Source of the DNA: an uncultured Lachnoclostridium sp.
GTDB taxonomy: Bacteria > Bacillota > Clostridia > Lachnospirales > Lachnospiraceae
Length of the DNA stretch: 12,452 nucleotides
Assembly (NCBI GenBank): GCA_902464595.1
Contig: CABQJX010000081.1
Location: forward strand, 1-12,452
Reading direction: 5' to 3'
The position numbers were made by a program, and so were the translations under genes. Below are positions 1 through 6,282 of the stretch, piece by piece (positions within the stretch are counted from its first letter, which is position 1; each line of letters starts with the position of its first letter). The notes under the pieces were generated by a model. The model was not told where the DNA came from, searched no databases, and worked only from the letters and a program-made list of their open reading frames with translations.

Positions 1-31
1 ATTACTGGCGTATGGTTCATAAAATCGAAGA

Positions 32-51
32 AGCCCCGATAAGTCGGGGCT
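32..51 (-). terminator. Hairpin, possible terminator for the minus-strand CDF gene
   Basis: An 8-bp perfect stem (AGCCCCGA / TCGGGGCT) with a 4-nt loop. Read on the minus strand it is followed by TCTTCGATTTT, a weak and interrupted U-tract. Read on the plus strand it is followed by AATATAATAC, which is not a terminator tail. It lies about 180 nt beyond the stop of the cation transporter gene, so it is the best candidate end of that operon. It could also belong to a gene outside the window. Confidence 0.5.
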
Positions 52-232
52 AATATAATACTTAAAGTTTTTCGGGACATTTTCAAAAACGCTTGACAGT
101 ACTTTTTTAATTTTTTTGTTATTAACTGCCATCCGTTCTTCCCTACGAAAATTCGGACAGGAAAACGATTATGAAAATACGCTTTCAACCCATTTTCCTG
201 TCTGGATCTTCCTAGGTAGAGGGCCGATCCTT
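52..232. other. Non-coding region with an inverted repeat and possible promoter
   Basis: No convincing gene is seen between the hairpin at 32-51 and the stop of the CDF gene. A plus-strand TTGACA at 93-98 is followed 18 nt later by TGTTAT (117-122), a mediocre -10 match. A perfect 10-bp inverted repeat, GACAGGAAAA (156-165) and TTTTCCTGTC (193-202), encloses an inner 5-bp stem TGAAA/TTTCA (172-176, 183-187). On the plus strand the outer stem extends to about 14 bp using G-U pairs (152-165 with 193-206). It may be a minus-strand 3' UTR structure or a small plus-strand RNA running toward the CDF 3' end. The sequence does not decide between these. Confidence 0.35.
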
Positions 233-1417
233 TTATTCCCGATTCTCCGACCGGTAACTGTTTTCTATGGTAATCACGCAGAAACAGCGCCGATCCTTCT
301 CTGTCACTGCTTCGCTTATTTTTGTTTTCAGCCTGGCCACTTCGGAGGCTTTGTACTCCCGCGGGACTACCAGATCAAAGATCAGATTGATCTGCCCTTT
401 TCCATCTACCATGCGGAAATCATGAAAAGACAAACGGCTGTCTACTTCGGACAGAACATCGGAAACAAGCTGCTTAAATTCTGCCACCCGCTCATTATGG
501 ATCTCTACAGGATCCATATGGATCACCAGAAGGATACCCATGGTCCGCATTGCCTCCCGCTCAATACGGTCAATGATCTCGTGAGTGCTCTCCACATCAC
601 AGTCATTGGGAACCTCTGCATGAATGGAGGCCATACTTTTAGACGGGCCATAATTATGTACGATCAGATCATGGCTCCCCACAATGCCGTCAAAGCTTTC
701 CACAAAATTTGTGATCTTCTCATAGAGCTCCGGATCAATGGCCTCCCCGATCAAAGGAGCCAGAGTATCTTTTGCTATGCCCACACCTGCGATCATAACC
801 ACTACAGACACAATGAGCCCGATCACTCCGTCCACATTTTTTCCCAATACTCCGTAAATCACAATGGAACCAATGGTAGCTGCGGTAGTGGCCACATCGC
901 CCATGGCATCGGCCGAGGTAGCAAGCATAACCTTGGACTGGATCCGGTTTCCCAGCTTTTTGTTAAACAGGGACAGCCAGAGCTTTACCACGACTGACAG
1001 CAAAAGGATCACGATCGAGATCCACCGGAAGGTCATAGGCTCCGGGTGAAACACTTTTCCGAGAGACGTTTTGAAAAGGGAAAACCCCACCTGGATCACC
1101 AGGAATGCTACAATAAAGGCTGCAATATACTCAATTCTTCCATGTCCGAAGGGGTGGTCATCGTCTGCCGGTTTTTCCGCCAGCTTCACCCCAATATATC
1201 CGATAATGGATGAGGCAGCATCCGACAGATTGTTAAAGGCATCTGCCATAACAGAAATACTGTTTACCAGAATGCCAATACACAGCTTTGCTAAGAACAG
1301 GATCACATTGCAGCCGATGCCAACCATGCTGGCCATGGCCCCGTAAGCGGTCCTTACACTGGCTTCCTCCACCTTGTCATAATTTTTTACAAATCGTTTC
1401 ACTAAAAATTCTGTCAT
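233..1417 (-). CDS. Cation diffusion facilitator (CDF) family metal exporter
   Basis: A 394-residue proton-coupled exporter of divalent metals in the cytoplasmic membrane. The membrane domain spans roughly residues 25-215. It carries the expected TM2 metal motif (ADAFNNLSD, with N62 and D66), the HPFGHGR loop at 88-94, and the TM5 motif SADAMGD with D170 and D174. An N-D-D-D set is compatible with manganese-type CDFs such as MneP/MntE, but the metal cannot be fixed from sequence. The protein is about 90 residues longer than a minimal CDF. The cytosolic part appears to hold two related beta-alpha-beta units: about 226-303, with HDLIVHNYG and HMDP, and about 310-386, with HDFRMVDG and LIFDLVVP. 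The ATG overlaps the truA stop as ATGA, indicating translational coupling, with GAGGAAG just upstream. The family call is firm; the substrate is inference. Confidence 0.93.
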   Translation of the reverse strand: MTEFLVKRFVKNYDKVEEASVRTAYGAMASMVGIGCNVILFLAKLCIGILVNSISVMADAFNNLSDAASSIIGYIGVKLAEKPADDDHPFGHGRIEYIAAFIVAFLVIQVGFSLFKTSLGKVFHPEPMTFRWISIVILLLSVVVKLWLSLFNKKLGNRIQSKVMLATSADAMGDVATTAATIGSIVIYGVLGKNVDGVIGLIVSVVVMIAGVGIAKDTLAPLIGEAIDPELYEKITNFVESFDGIVGSHDLIVHNYGPSKSMASIHAEVPNDCDVESTHEIIDRIEREAMRTMGILLVIHMDPVEIHNERVAEFKQLVSDVLSEVDSRLSFHDFRMVDGKGQINLIFDLVVPREYKASEVARLKTKISEAVTEKDRRCFCVITIENSYRSENRE

Positions 1418-2160
1418 ATCTCTTCCTCGTATTTCACATTCTGTAAAAACAGTCCCTCCGGAGGGGCTGTGAATCCAGCTGACCTTCGATCCTTTTCTTC
1501 CAGTATCCGCTTTATGTCATCTGCAGGACGTTTTCCCAGCCCCACCTCGATCAGCGTTCCTGTTAAAATACGGACCATCTGCTGTAAAAAACCATTTCCT
1601 GTAAAAAACAAAAAGATTTTGCTTCCCTGCCGCTGGATCCGGATGGAGCTTATGGAGCGCACTGTGGATTTCTTCATCTTCTTGTTCCCGCAGAAGCTTT
1701 TAAAATCATGGGTTCCCATCAGGAAACCAGCCGCCGCCTCCATTTTTCCTATATCAAGCTCCTGTCCCAGTCCATAGTAATAGCGGCGCTGAAACACGTC
1801 CTTTTTGGGTCCTGTCTCAATTTGATAGCGGTATGTCTTTTCCACTGCGCAAAGCCTGCTGTGGAACCGCTCCGGAACCGGACAGATCCGAAGCACTGCA
1901 ATATCCTCCGGAAGGTAGCGGTTCATATAGTCCAGAAGCTCCTTCGGGTCACATATGCCTTTCAGGTGAAAATGAGCTACCTGTCCCTCTGCATGAACGC
2001 CTCCATCTGTCCTTCCAGATCCGTGAACTTCCACCGGCTCCCCTGCAAACCGCTCCAGAACACCTTCCAAACGTCCCTGAATCGTCCGCTCTGTGTTTCC
2101 CTGCTTCTGCCAGCCATCATAACGGGTTCCGTCATAAGCCAGCCATATGGCCAGATTCAT
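1414..2160 (-). CDS. truA: tRNA pseudouridine(38-40) synthase TruA
   Basis: Cytoplasmic enzyme that converts uridines 38-40 of the tRNA anticodon arm to pseudouridine. The 248-residue length is normal for the family. The N-terminus has the family's YDGTRYDGWQ segment (9-18). The catalytic loop is GSGRTDGGVHA, with the catalytic aspartate at D52; most family members have AGVHA where this one has GGVHA, which leaves the Arg-Thr-Asp core intact. C-terminal family features include FLMGTHDFKSFC and the GNGFLQQMVR stretch. The start at 2160 follows a purine-rich AAGGAGAGGGGAG stretch 20 nt after the vanZ stop. The gene ends in a 4-nt ATGA overlap with the CDF gene. No residue of the core motif is missing, so activity is expected. 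Confidence 0.97.
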   Translation of the reverse strand: MNLAIWLAYDGTRYDGWQKQGNTERTIQGRLEGVLERFAGEPVEVHGSGRTDGGVHAEGQVAHFHLKGICDPKELLDYMNRYLPEDIAVLRICPVPERFHSRLCAVEKTYRYQIETGPKKDVFQRRYYYGLGQELDIGKMEAAAGFLMGTHDFKSFCGNKKMKKSTVRSISSIRIQRQGSKIFLFFTGNGFLQQMVRILTGTLIEVGLGKRPADDIKRILEEKDRRSAGFTAPPEGLFLQNVKYEEEI

Positions 2161-2180
2161 CGGTTCTCTCTCCCCTCTCC

Positions 2181-2624
2181 TTATTTACGCTTCCTCATTT
2201 TATATTGTTCCAAAAGAAAAGCAGCCAGAAATCCAGCCGCTCCGCCTGCCATATCCAGCCATACATCGCTGATCTGACCGGAACGGCCAGGGACAAACAG
2301 CTGGATCGTCTCGTCCACAAAGGGGACAAGCCATAGAAAAAAGAGAGCCAAAGCTCTCCTTGTTCTTTCTCCTCCTGTTTGAAAAGTCCAGAACCCAAGG
2401 AATCCTAAAAGAGCGTATTCCGCAAAATGAGCGCCCTTTCGGATCAAATGCTCTGTGAGCCACAGCGTTTCCCAACCAGCCATAGAAAAAATTTCCTGGA
2501 TTTTTGTCAGGACAAAGCCGCTTTCCTTTGATGACATCGAAGCAGGAGTAAGGGAATTTCCATATATAAAACAGATATAAAGCAGGAATATCAAATATTT
2601 TCTCTTTGAGAAAGCTCCCTTCAT
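2181..2624 (-). CDS. VanZ family membrane protein
   Basis: A 147-residue protein with about four hydrophobic segments (near 9-22, 66-81, 89-104 and 125-138). It shows the VanZ-family landmarks: an early NS pair, KGAHFAEYALLG near 62-73, and DETIQLFVPGRSGQ near 105-118, followed by DVWLDMAGG. The type member is an accessory teicoplanin-resistance protein, but most VanZ-like proteins are of unknown function, and nothing here points to glycopeptide resistance because no van genes are nearby. The ATG at 2624 has a strong AGGAGG about 8 nt upstream. A consensus promoter lies immediately before it, making this the first gene of a vanZ-truA-CDF unit. Family assignment is solid; function is unknown. 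Confidence 0.88.
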   Translation of the reverse strand: MKGAFSKRKYLIFLLYICFIYGNSLTPASMSSKESGFVLTKIQEIFSMAGWETLWLTEHLIRKGAHFAEYALLGFLGFWTFQTGGERTRRALALFFLWLVPFVDETIQLFVPGRSGQISDVWLDMAGGAAGFLAAFLLEQYKMRKRK

Positions 2625-2653
2625 CGTCTTTCCTCCTGTGTTCCATCCTGCTT

Positions 2654-2682
2654 ATTATAGTCACCTTCTATGATTCTGTCAA
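2654..2682 (-). promoter_or_regulatory. Consensus sigma-A promoter for vanZ-truA-CDF
   Basis: On the minus strand, TTGACA (2682-2677), a 17-nt spacer and TATAAT (2659-2654): a perfect match to the vegetative consensus with optimal spacing. It lies about 30 nt upstream of the vanZ start. The -35 hexamer contains the TGA stop codon of folD (2681-2679), so the promoter begins inside the upstream gene. It should give strong, largely constitutive expression, in addition to any readthrough from folD. Confidence 0.93.
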
Positions 2683-3539
2683 ATGAAACTTGGAAAGCTC
2701 CGCTCCGCTGCAAGTATCACATGTTTTGCCAAAACGGAGGTGGTAATGCTCCCCACTCCTCTTGGTACAGGGCTGATGTAAGATGCCTTTCGCTCTGCTC
2801 CTGCAAAATCCACATCGCCGCAGAGATTCCCATTGTCATCCACATTGATGCCTACATCCACCACCACTGCCTGTTCCTTTACCATGTCCTCCGTGATCAT
2901 CCTGGCCTTTCCCGCCGCCGCCACCAGAATCTCCGACTGTCTGCAGCAGGAGGGAAGATCCTTCGTATGGCTGTGGCAGATCGTCACAGTAGCGTGGCGG
3001 TTTAACAGCATCATGGACAATGGTTTTCCCACCACCATGCTTCTCCCTACCACAGTTACTCTTTTTCCCTTTGGATCAATATGGTAATAATCCAGCATCT
3101 CCATGACAGCCTCCGCTGTACATGGCCCGTATCCTGTCTTATCGCCGCAGAATACCTTAGCCCCGTTGACCGGGCTCATGCCATCCACATCTTTTTCCGG
3201 CCGTATCAGCGACAGGATCCGTTCCTCATTTAAATGGGAAGGCAGGGGACGGAATAAAAGGATCCCGTGAACCCTCGGATCCTCGTTAAGCTGAATAAAA
3301 GCTGTCTCAAAGTCCTCCTGGGAAATATCTTCGGGAAGCTCTGTCACCTGGCATCCGATACCGATGGACTCCATCCTCTTTCTGGCCCCCCGCTCGTAGG
3401 ACAGATCGTCCGGGCGGCTTCCTACCCGTACAATGGAAAGAAACGGGAGGATTCCCCGGCTTTTTAAGGCTTCTGCCCTCTCTGTCAGCGATCCCTTCAT
3501 TGCATTGGCCACATCAGCGCCCTTCATCCATACACTCAT
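2679..3539 (-). CDS. folD: Methylenetetrahydrofolate dehydrogenase FolD, atypical cyclohydrolase site
   Basis: A 286-residue FolD-family enzyme of cytoplasmic one-carbon metabolism. Normal FolD oxidises 5,10-methylene-THF to methenyl-THF and then hydrolyses that to 10-formyl-THF. The fold is clear: DGILL-type core at 92-95, KDVDG at 116-120, the dinucleotide-binding VVGRSMVVGKP (163-173), and CHSHTKDL. Compared with E. coli FolD from memory, with no gaps, Tyr50 is kept (Y48) and Asp121 is kept (D119). The catalytic Lys54 becomes A52 (YERGA instead of YxxxK) and Gln98 becomes F96 (LFRPLP instead of VQLPLP). The C-terminal signature is also altered, PVPRGVGSIT in place of PVPGGVGPMT. These changes suggest a dehydrogenase without cyclohydrolase activity. 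The fchA-like gene 75 nt upstream could supply that step. AGGAGG lies 7 nt before the ATG. Confidence 0.94.
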   Translation of the reverse strand: MSVWMKGADVANAMKGSLTERAEALKSRGILPFLSIVRVGSRPDDLSYERGARKRMESIGIGCQVTELPEDISQEDFETAFIQLNEDPRVHGILLFRPLPSHLNEERILSLIRPEKDVDGMSPVNGAKVFCGDKTGYGPCTAEAVMEMLDYYHIDPKGKRVTVVGRSMVVGKPLSMMLLNRHATVTICHSHTKDLPSCCRQSEILVAAAGKARMITEDMVKEQAVVVDVGINVDDNGNLCGDVDFAGAERKASYISPVPRGVGSITTSVLAKHVILAAERSFPSFI

Positions 3540-3614
3540 TGGTTTCCTCCTGATGTTCTGATTGTATTACTCTGCCTCATTTATCACTTTACATGACAGA
3601 GCTGTGCCTATATC

Positions 3615-4241
3615 CTACCGTATATTTGCCAGTACGCCGCGGTAGACTTTTTCCTGCAGCCAGCCCATACGGTCAATGAGGCAATCTGCTTCCTGATTGA
3701 GACGTTCTGCCCGTTCTCTGTTCTTCATCATTTTTGTATTGATATAAATGTTTAAGGAAGCTCCCTCCAGGGCAGCCCTTGCAAATAAAATACCTACCCC
3801 CACGTCGCTGAGAGCCAGCCTGCTGCCCTTTTCCCCTAACACCTCCAAAAGCTCTGCTGCCTGAAACACGGTTTTCATGATCTCCAGAGGAACGATGCTG
3901 GCCTCATACAGGGCCGCTTCCATGACCCGTTCCTTTTCTTCCTGCTGCTCCTTTGTTTCCTTTGGAAGGGAATAGGCTTTTGCCAGGGGAGCAAAGGCCT
4001 GTGCATCCCGGTCTGTCAGCGCTGCCAGCTGATCCCGAACGCGTTCCAGCTTGGTCCTGACTTCTATTATCTCCGCCTCCACAGAAGCGTATTTTTTCTT
4101 TCCCACTGTGAGATTGGCCACCATCATTCCAAGGGCAGAGGAAAATGCCCCTACTGCCGCACAGGCTCCTCCCCCTCCCGGAACAGGCTGGGAAGACGAC
4201 AAACTCTCAAGGAAATCCGTGGTTTTCTGTTCTAGCATCAT
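3615..4241 (-). CDS. fchA: Cyclodeaminase/cyclohydrolase family protein (FchA-like)
   Basis: A 208-residue member of the formimino-THF cyclodeaminase / methenyl-THF cyclohydrolase family (FTCD_C fold, mostly helical). Visible hallmarks are PVPGGGGACAAVGAF at 19-33, followed by MMVANLTVGKKKY, a DRDAQAF segment (77-83), the LPKET stretch and SDVGVG at 145-150. In acetogens and purinolytic clostridia FchA hydrolyses methenyl-THF reversibly. Related proteins deaminate formimino-THF in histidine or purine breakdown. Placement directly before a FolD that lacks its cyclohydrolase residues favours the cyclohydrolase role; no histidine or purine degradation gene is in view. Two ATGs are adjacent (4241 and 4238), and the AGGAGG at 4258-4253 is 11 nt from the first. 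A candidate promoter lies 80 nt upstream. The family is sure, the reaction is inferred. Confidence 0.88.
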   Translation of the reverse strand: MMLEQKTTDFLESLSSSQPVPGGGGACAAVGAFSSALGMMVANLTVGKKKYASVEAEIIEVRTKLERVRDQLAALTDRDAQAFAPLAKAYSLPKETKEQQEEKERVMEAALYEASIVPLEIMKTVFQAAELLEVLGEKGSRLALSDVGVGILFARAALEGASLNIYINTKMMKNRERAERLNQEADCLIDRMGWLQEKVYRGVLANIR

Positions 4242-4412
4242 GAAGTTTCTTGCCTCCTATAAACTGGAACTTGCAGGCAGCACCGGACTCTGCCTATCGC
4301 TCAGCACTGCCGCCTTTTCCATTATACTTCAAATTCCTGAACAGCGCCACAAAAAATATTCCAGACTTTTCCCAGACCGCCTTTCTCATTTGCCCTTCTT
4401 GCCTTGTCATTC
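4242..4412 (-). promoter_or_regulatory. Intergenic region with a possible fchA-folD promoter
   Basis: A minus-strand TATAAT at 4326-4321 sits about 80 nt upstream of fchA. No -35 close to consensus is seen at 16-18 nt spacing (TGGCGC at 17), so the promoter is weak, activated or miscalled. No clear hairpin plus U-tract terminates the preceding gene, although a run of six T on the minus strand near 4352-4357 lies between them. Readthrough from the transporter operon therefore cannot be excluded. Confidence 0.35.
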
Positions 4413-5417
4413 TTATTTTTGCTTTAGAGCATCGTTGTTTTTATAAGTCTGGACAAGGATCCCTTTGATCAGCTCCGTTCCCCTTTCTTTCGGATATCGG
4501 CATAAGATCCGAACCGCCTGCATCAAAAATGCCATCCTGACTTCATCCTGATCTGAAAATTGTTCCCGGATCTTATAATATGCATAAATAAACCGGCCGC
4601 ATTCCGGTTCTCCCATACCAATGTCCTCGATGGACATGATCACGATCCGCTCCCATAAATAATCCTCCATCTCCTTTCCGCAGAGGAATCCCTCATAGGT
4701 AAGGCGGAGCGCTTCCTGCTCCATGGCTCTTCGTATTGTTTTCTGGAAGGCGGACTGCATCATTTCCTGGTTCAGCCCGTGAGGAGACGTTCTCTCATAA
4801 AAAGGATTGTACTGATTTACGGTAAATGGTTTCGGATCATTTCCACCGTAAATAGGGCTCAGCAATTCAATCAGGCGTTCTTTGTAAATCTGCGCTCCCT
4901 CTGCCTCCGGAATTACCTTGCTCCCTCCATCCGGATACAGAAAATCAAGGGGCGTATGGCCCTCTTTCCTTCCCTCATGGTTATGATGATCTTTCGCAAA
5001 GGGAGGGATTGATGCATAGATCCCCTCTTGTTCCTCCCTTTTGATCTGACGGATCACTTCTTCCAGGGAATCTTCCCTATCACACCCGCACAGATACCGG
5101 ATCCCATGGATCAGGCACAGGGCCTGCATTCCCCCTGCTTCCGGCATGTAAGGTTCCGTGTCGTAGCAGATACAGCGGAGATTATAAAGGTAAGACAATG
5201 CCCCTGGTTCCTTCAGCCCAATTTGATAGACAGCCTCCATTTCCAAATGTTTCCAAAGTTCAGAAACCATTCCGCTGCTTGTCCGGTAAAGACGGAAAGC
5301 CGCCGAAACGGCGGCGTCTACATTTCTGTCCATGATACTTTTATGAAGCTCCTTAAATACGTTTTCTGCTGATTCTCCATCTCTTGTCCTATATTCTGTC
5401 ATTTCTGTTCGTTTCAT
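4413..5417 (-). CDS. RarA/MgsA C-terminal-like protein, duplicated module, no ATPase
   Basis: A soluble 334-residue protein. Residues 222-318 resemble the C-terminal domain of the replication-recombination ATPase RarA/MgsA: KTIRR, then GKEMEDYLWERI, then SIEDIGMGEP (262-271), then AVRILCRYPK. Residues 22-116 are a weaker copy with HKSIMDRNVDAA and IGLKEP. From 24-71 to 224-271 the copies align without a gap at an offset of exactly 200, sharing K26/K226, I28/I228, A36/A236, L54/L254, W55/W255, I66/I266, G67/G267, E70/E270 and P71/P271. Between them lies HHNHEGRKEGH. No Walker A/B or AAA+ domain is present. Translation probably starts at ATG 5417, with AGGAGG (5432-5427) 9 nt away; an upstream in-frame TTG at 5435 overlaps that ribosome site. 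The gene follows the permease after 21 nt, so it is likely co-transcribed. Function unknown. Confidence 0.8.
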   Translation of the reverse strand: MKRTEMTEYRTRDGESAENVFKELHKSIMDRNVDAAVSAAFRLYRTSSGMVSELWKHLEMEAVYQIGLKEPGALSYLYNLRCICYDTEPYMPEAGGMQALCLIHGIRYLCGCDREDSLEEVIRQIKREEQEGIYASIPPFAKDHHNHEGRKEGHTPLDFLYPDGGSKVIPEAEGAQIYKERLIELLSPIYGGNDPKPFTVNQYNPFYERTSPHGLNQEMMQSAFQKTIRRAMEQEALRLTYEGFLCGKEMEDYLWERIVIMSIEDIGMGEPECGRFIYAYYKIREQFSDQDEVRMAFLMQAVRILCRYPKERGTELIKGILVQTYKNNDALKQK

Positions 5418-5438
5418 TTGGCTCTTCCTCCTCAATCT

Positions 5439-6272
5439 TTATCCCTTTACAACTCCGCTGCATATGCTGCTTTCTACTTTCTCCTGAGCGATAAGATAAA
5501 AAATAATCGTCGGTATCATGCTGATCACAATGGAAGCAAAGCTGACTGCATACAGTGTTCCAAAGTCCCCCTTTAAGCTTAAAAGAGCTACCGAGATCGG
5601 CTTTAGTTCCGGCTTGGTGATTAAAACATTGGCAATTGGAAGCTCATTATAAATAAATAAAAAAGAGGTAATGGCGCATGTGGAAAGAGCCGGCTTTGTT
5701 ACCGGTACGATCACTCGTGTCAGCGTCTGCATCAGGGAAGCCCCGTCTATCATAGCTGCCTCGTCCAGCTCCTTTGGCACTGATTCGATATATCCTTTTA
5801 AGATAAAGAATACCATGGACAGGTTGATACCTGCGTAAATGATCATCAGGACAGCCAGATTATTTCTCTGTCCAATGCTGCTGACCATCTGGACAATAGG
5901 AACGATGGCGCTCTGGATGGGGATCATCATAGCCGCGATCAGAAACAGGGATACGCTCTCGCTGTATGGGATTTTTCTCCTTGCTGTTACATACGCCCCC
6001 ATGACGGTCAGGATCAGCATAAAAGCAATTGCTCCCCCGGACAGCAGCAGGGAATTAAACGTCGCCCTTAAAATGTGGATCATCTGTTCCGCGGCTATAT
6101 AATTTTCCAAACTGAATCGGTTAGGGAATGAAAAAAAATCGGAAAATATGGTCCGGTCATCCTTAAATGAAGATAAAACTGCAAAATAAAAGGGGAAAAT
6201 TGTTGTGATCAGCCATATTCCTGCTATTCCTGCATACAGAACCCTTCCCGGTGTAAATCGTCTGTTTTTCAT
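5439..6272 (-). CDS. Carbohydrate ABC transporter permease, MalG type (CUT1)
   Basis: A 277-residue inner subunit of a binding-protein-dependent sugar importer in the cytoplasmic membrane. It has about six membrane segments, the first near 11-35, and the cytoplasmic EAA loop that contacts the ATPase, seen as DEAAMIDGASLMQTLTRVIVP at 170-190. Length and layout match MalG/LacG/AraQ-type permeases. The start is placed at 6272 because AGGAG lies 8 nt upstream and directly follows the stop of the partner permease. A longer in-frame opening at 6323 would overlap that gene by 41 nt and lacks a comparable ribosome site. The stop is 21 nt before the RarA-like gene. The substrate cannot be read from the permease sequence. 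Confidence 0.94.
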   Translation of the reverse strand: MKNRRFTPGRVLYAGIAGIWLITTIFPFYFAVLSSFKDDRTIFSDFFSFPNRFSLENYIAAEQMIHILRATFNSLLLSGGAIAFMLILTVMGAYVTARRKIPYSESVSLFLIAAMMIPIQSAIVPIVQMVSSIGQRNNLAVLMIIYAGINLSMVFFILKGYIESVPKELDEAAMIDGASLMQTLTRVIVPVTKPALSTCAITSFLFIYNELPIANVLITKPELKPISVALLSLKGDFGTLYAVSFASIVISMIPTIIFYLIAQEKVESSICSGVVKG

Positions 6273-6282
6273 CTGTGTTCTC

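Noticed and set aside
54..59. Plus-strand TATAAT as a -10 box
   Set aside because: No -35 is present at the right distance; that position falls within the GC hairpin at 32-51.
116..997. Long plus-strand open frame of 293 codons opposite the CDF gene
   Set aside because: It is antisense to a clearly recognisable transporter, is rich in Cys/His/Pro in the way reverse-complement frames are, has no ribosome binding site and resembles no family I know.
1833..2336. Plus-strand open frame of 167 codons across truA and vanZ
   Set aside because: It spans two real genes on the other strand and is Pro/Ser/His-rich without any motif: a shadow frame.
2181..2624. Glycopeptide resistance determinant from the VanZ family match
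   Set aside because: No vanHAX, vanRS or vanY gene is present, and VanZ-family proteins are widespread with unrelated or unknown roles.
2200..2664. Minus-strand frame of 154 codons overlapping vanZ
   Set aside because: It starts within the vanZ promoter region and is out of frame with the recognisable VanZ motifs, so it is a shadow of vanZ.
5418..5435. Upstream TTG start for the RarA-like gene
   Set aside because: The TTG overlaps the AGGAGG that serves ATG 5417, and it has no ribosome site of its own.
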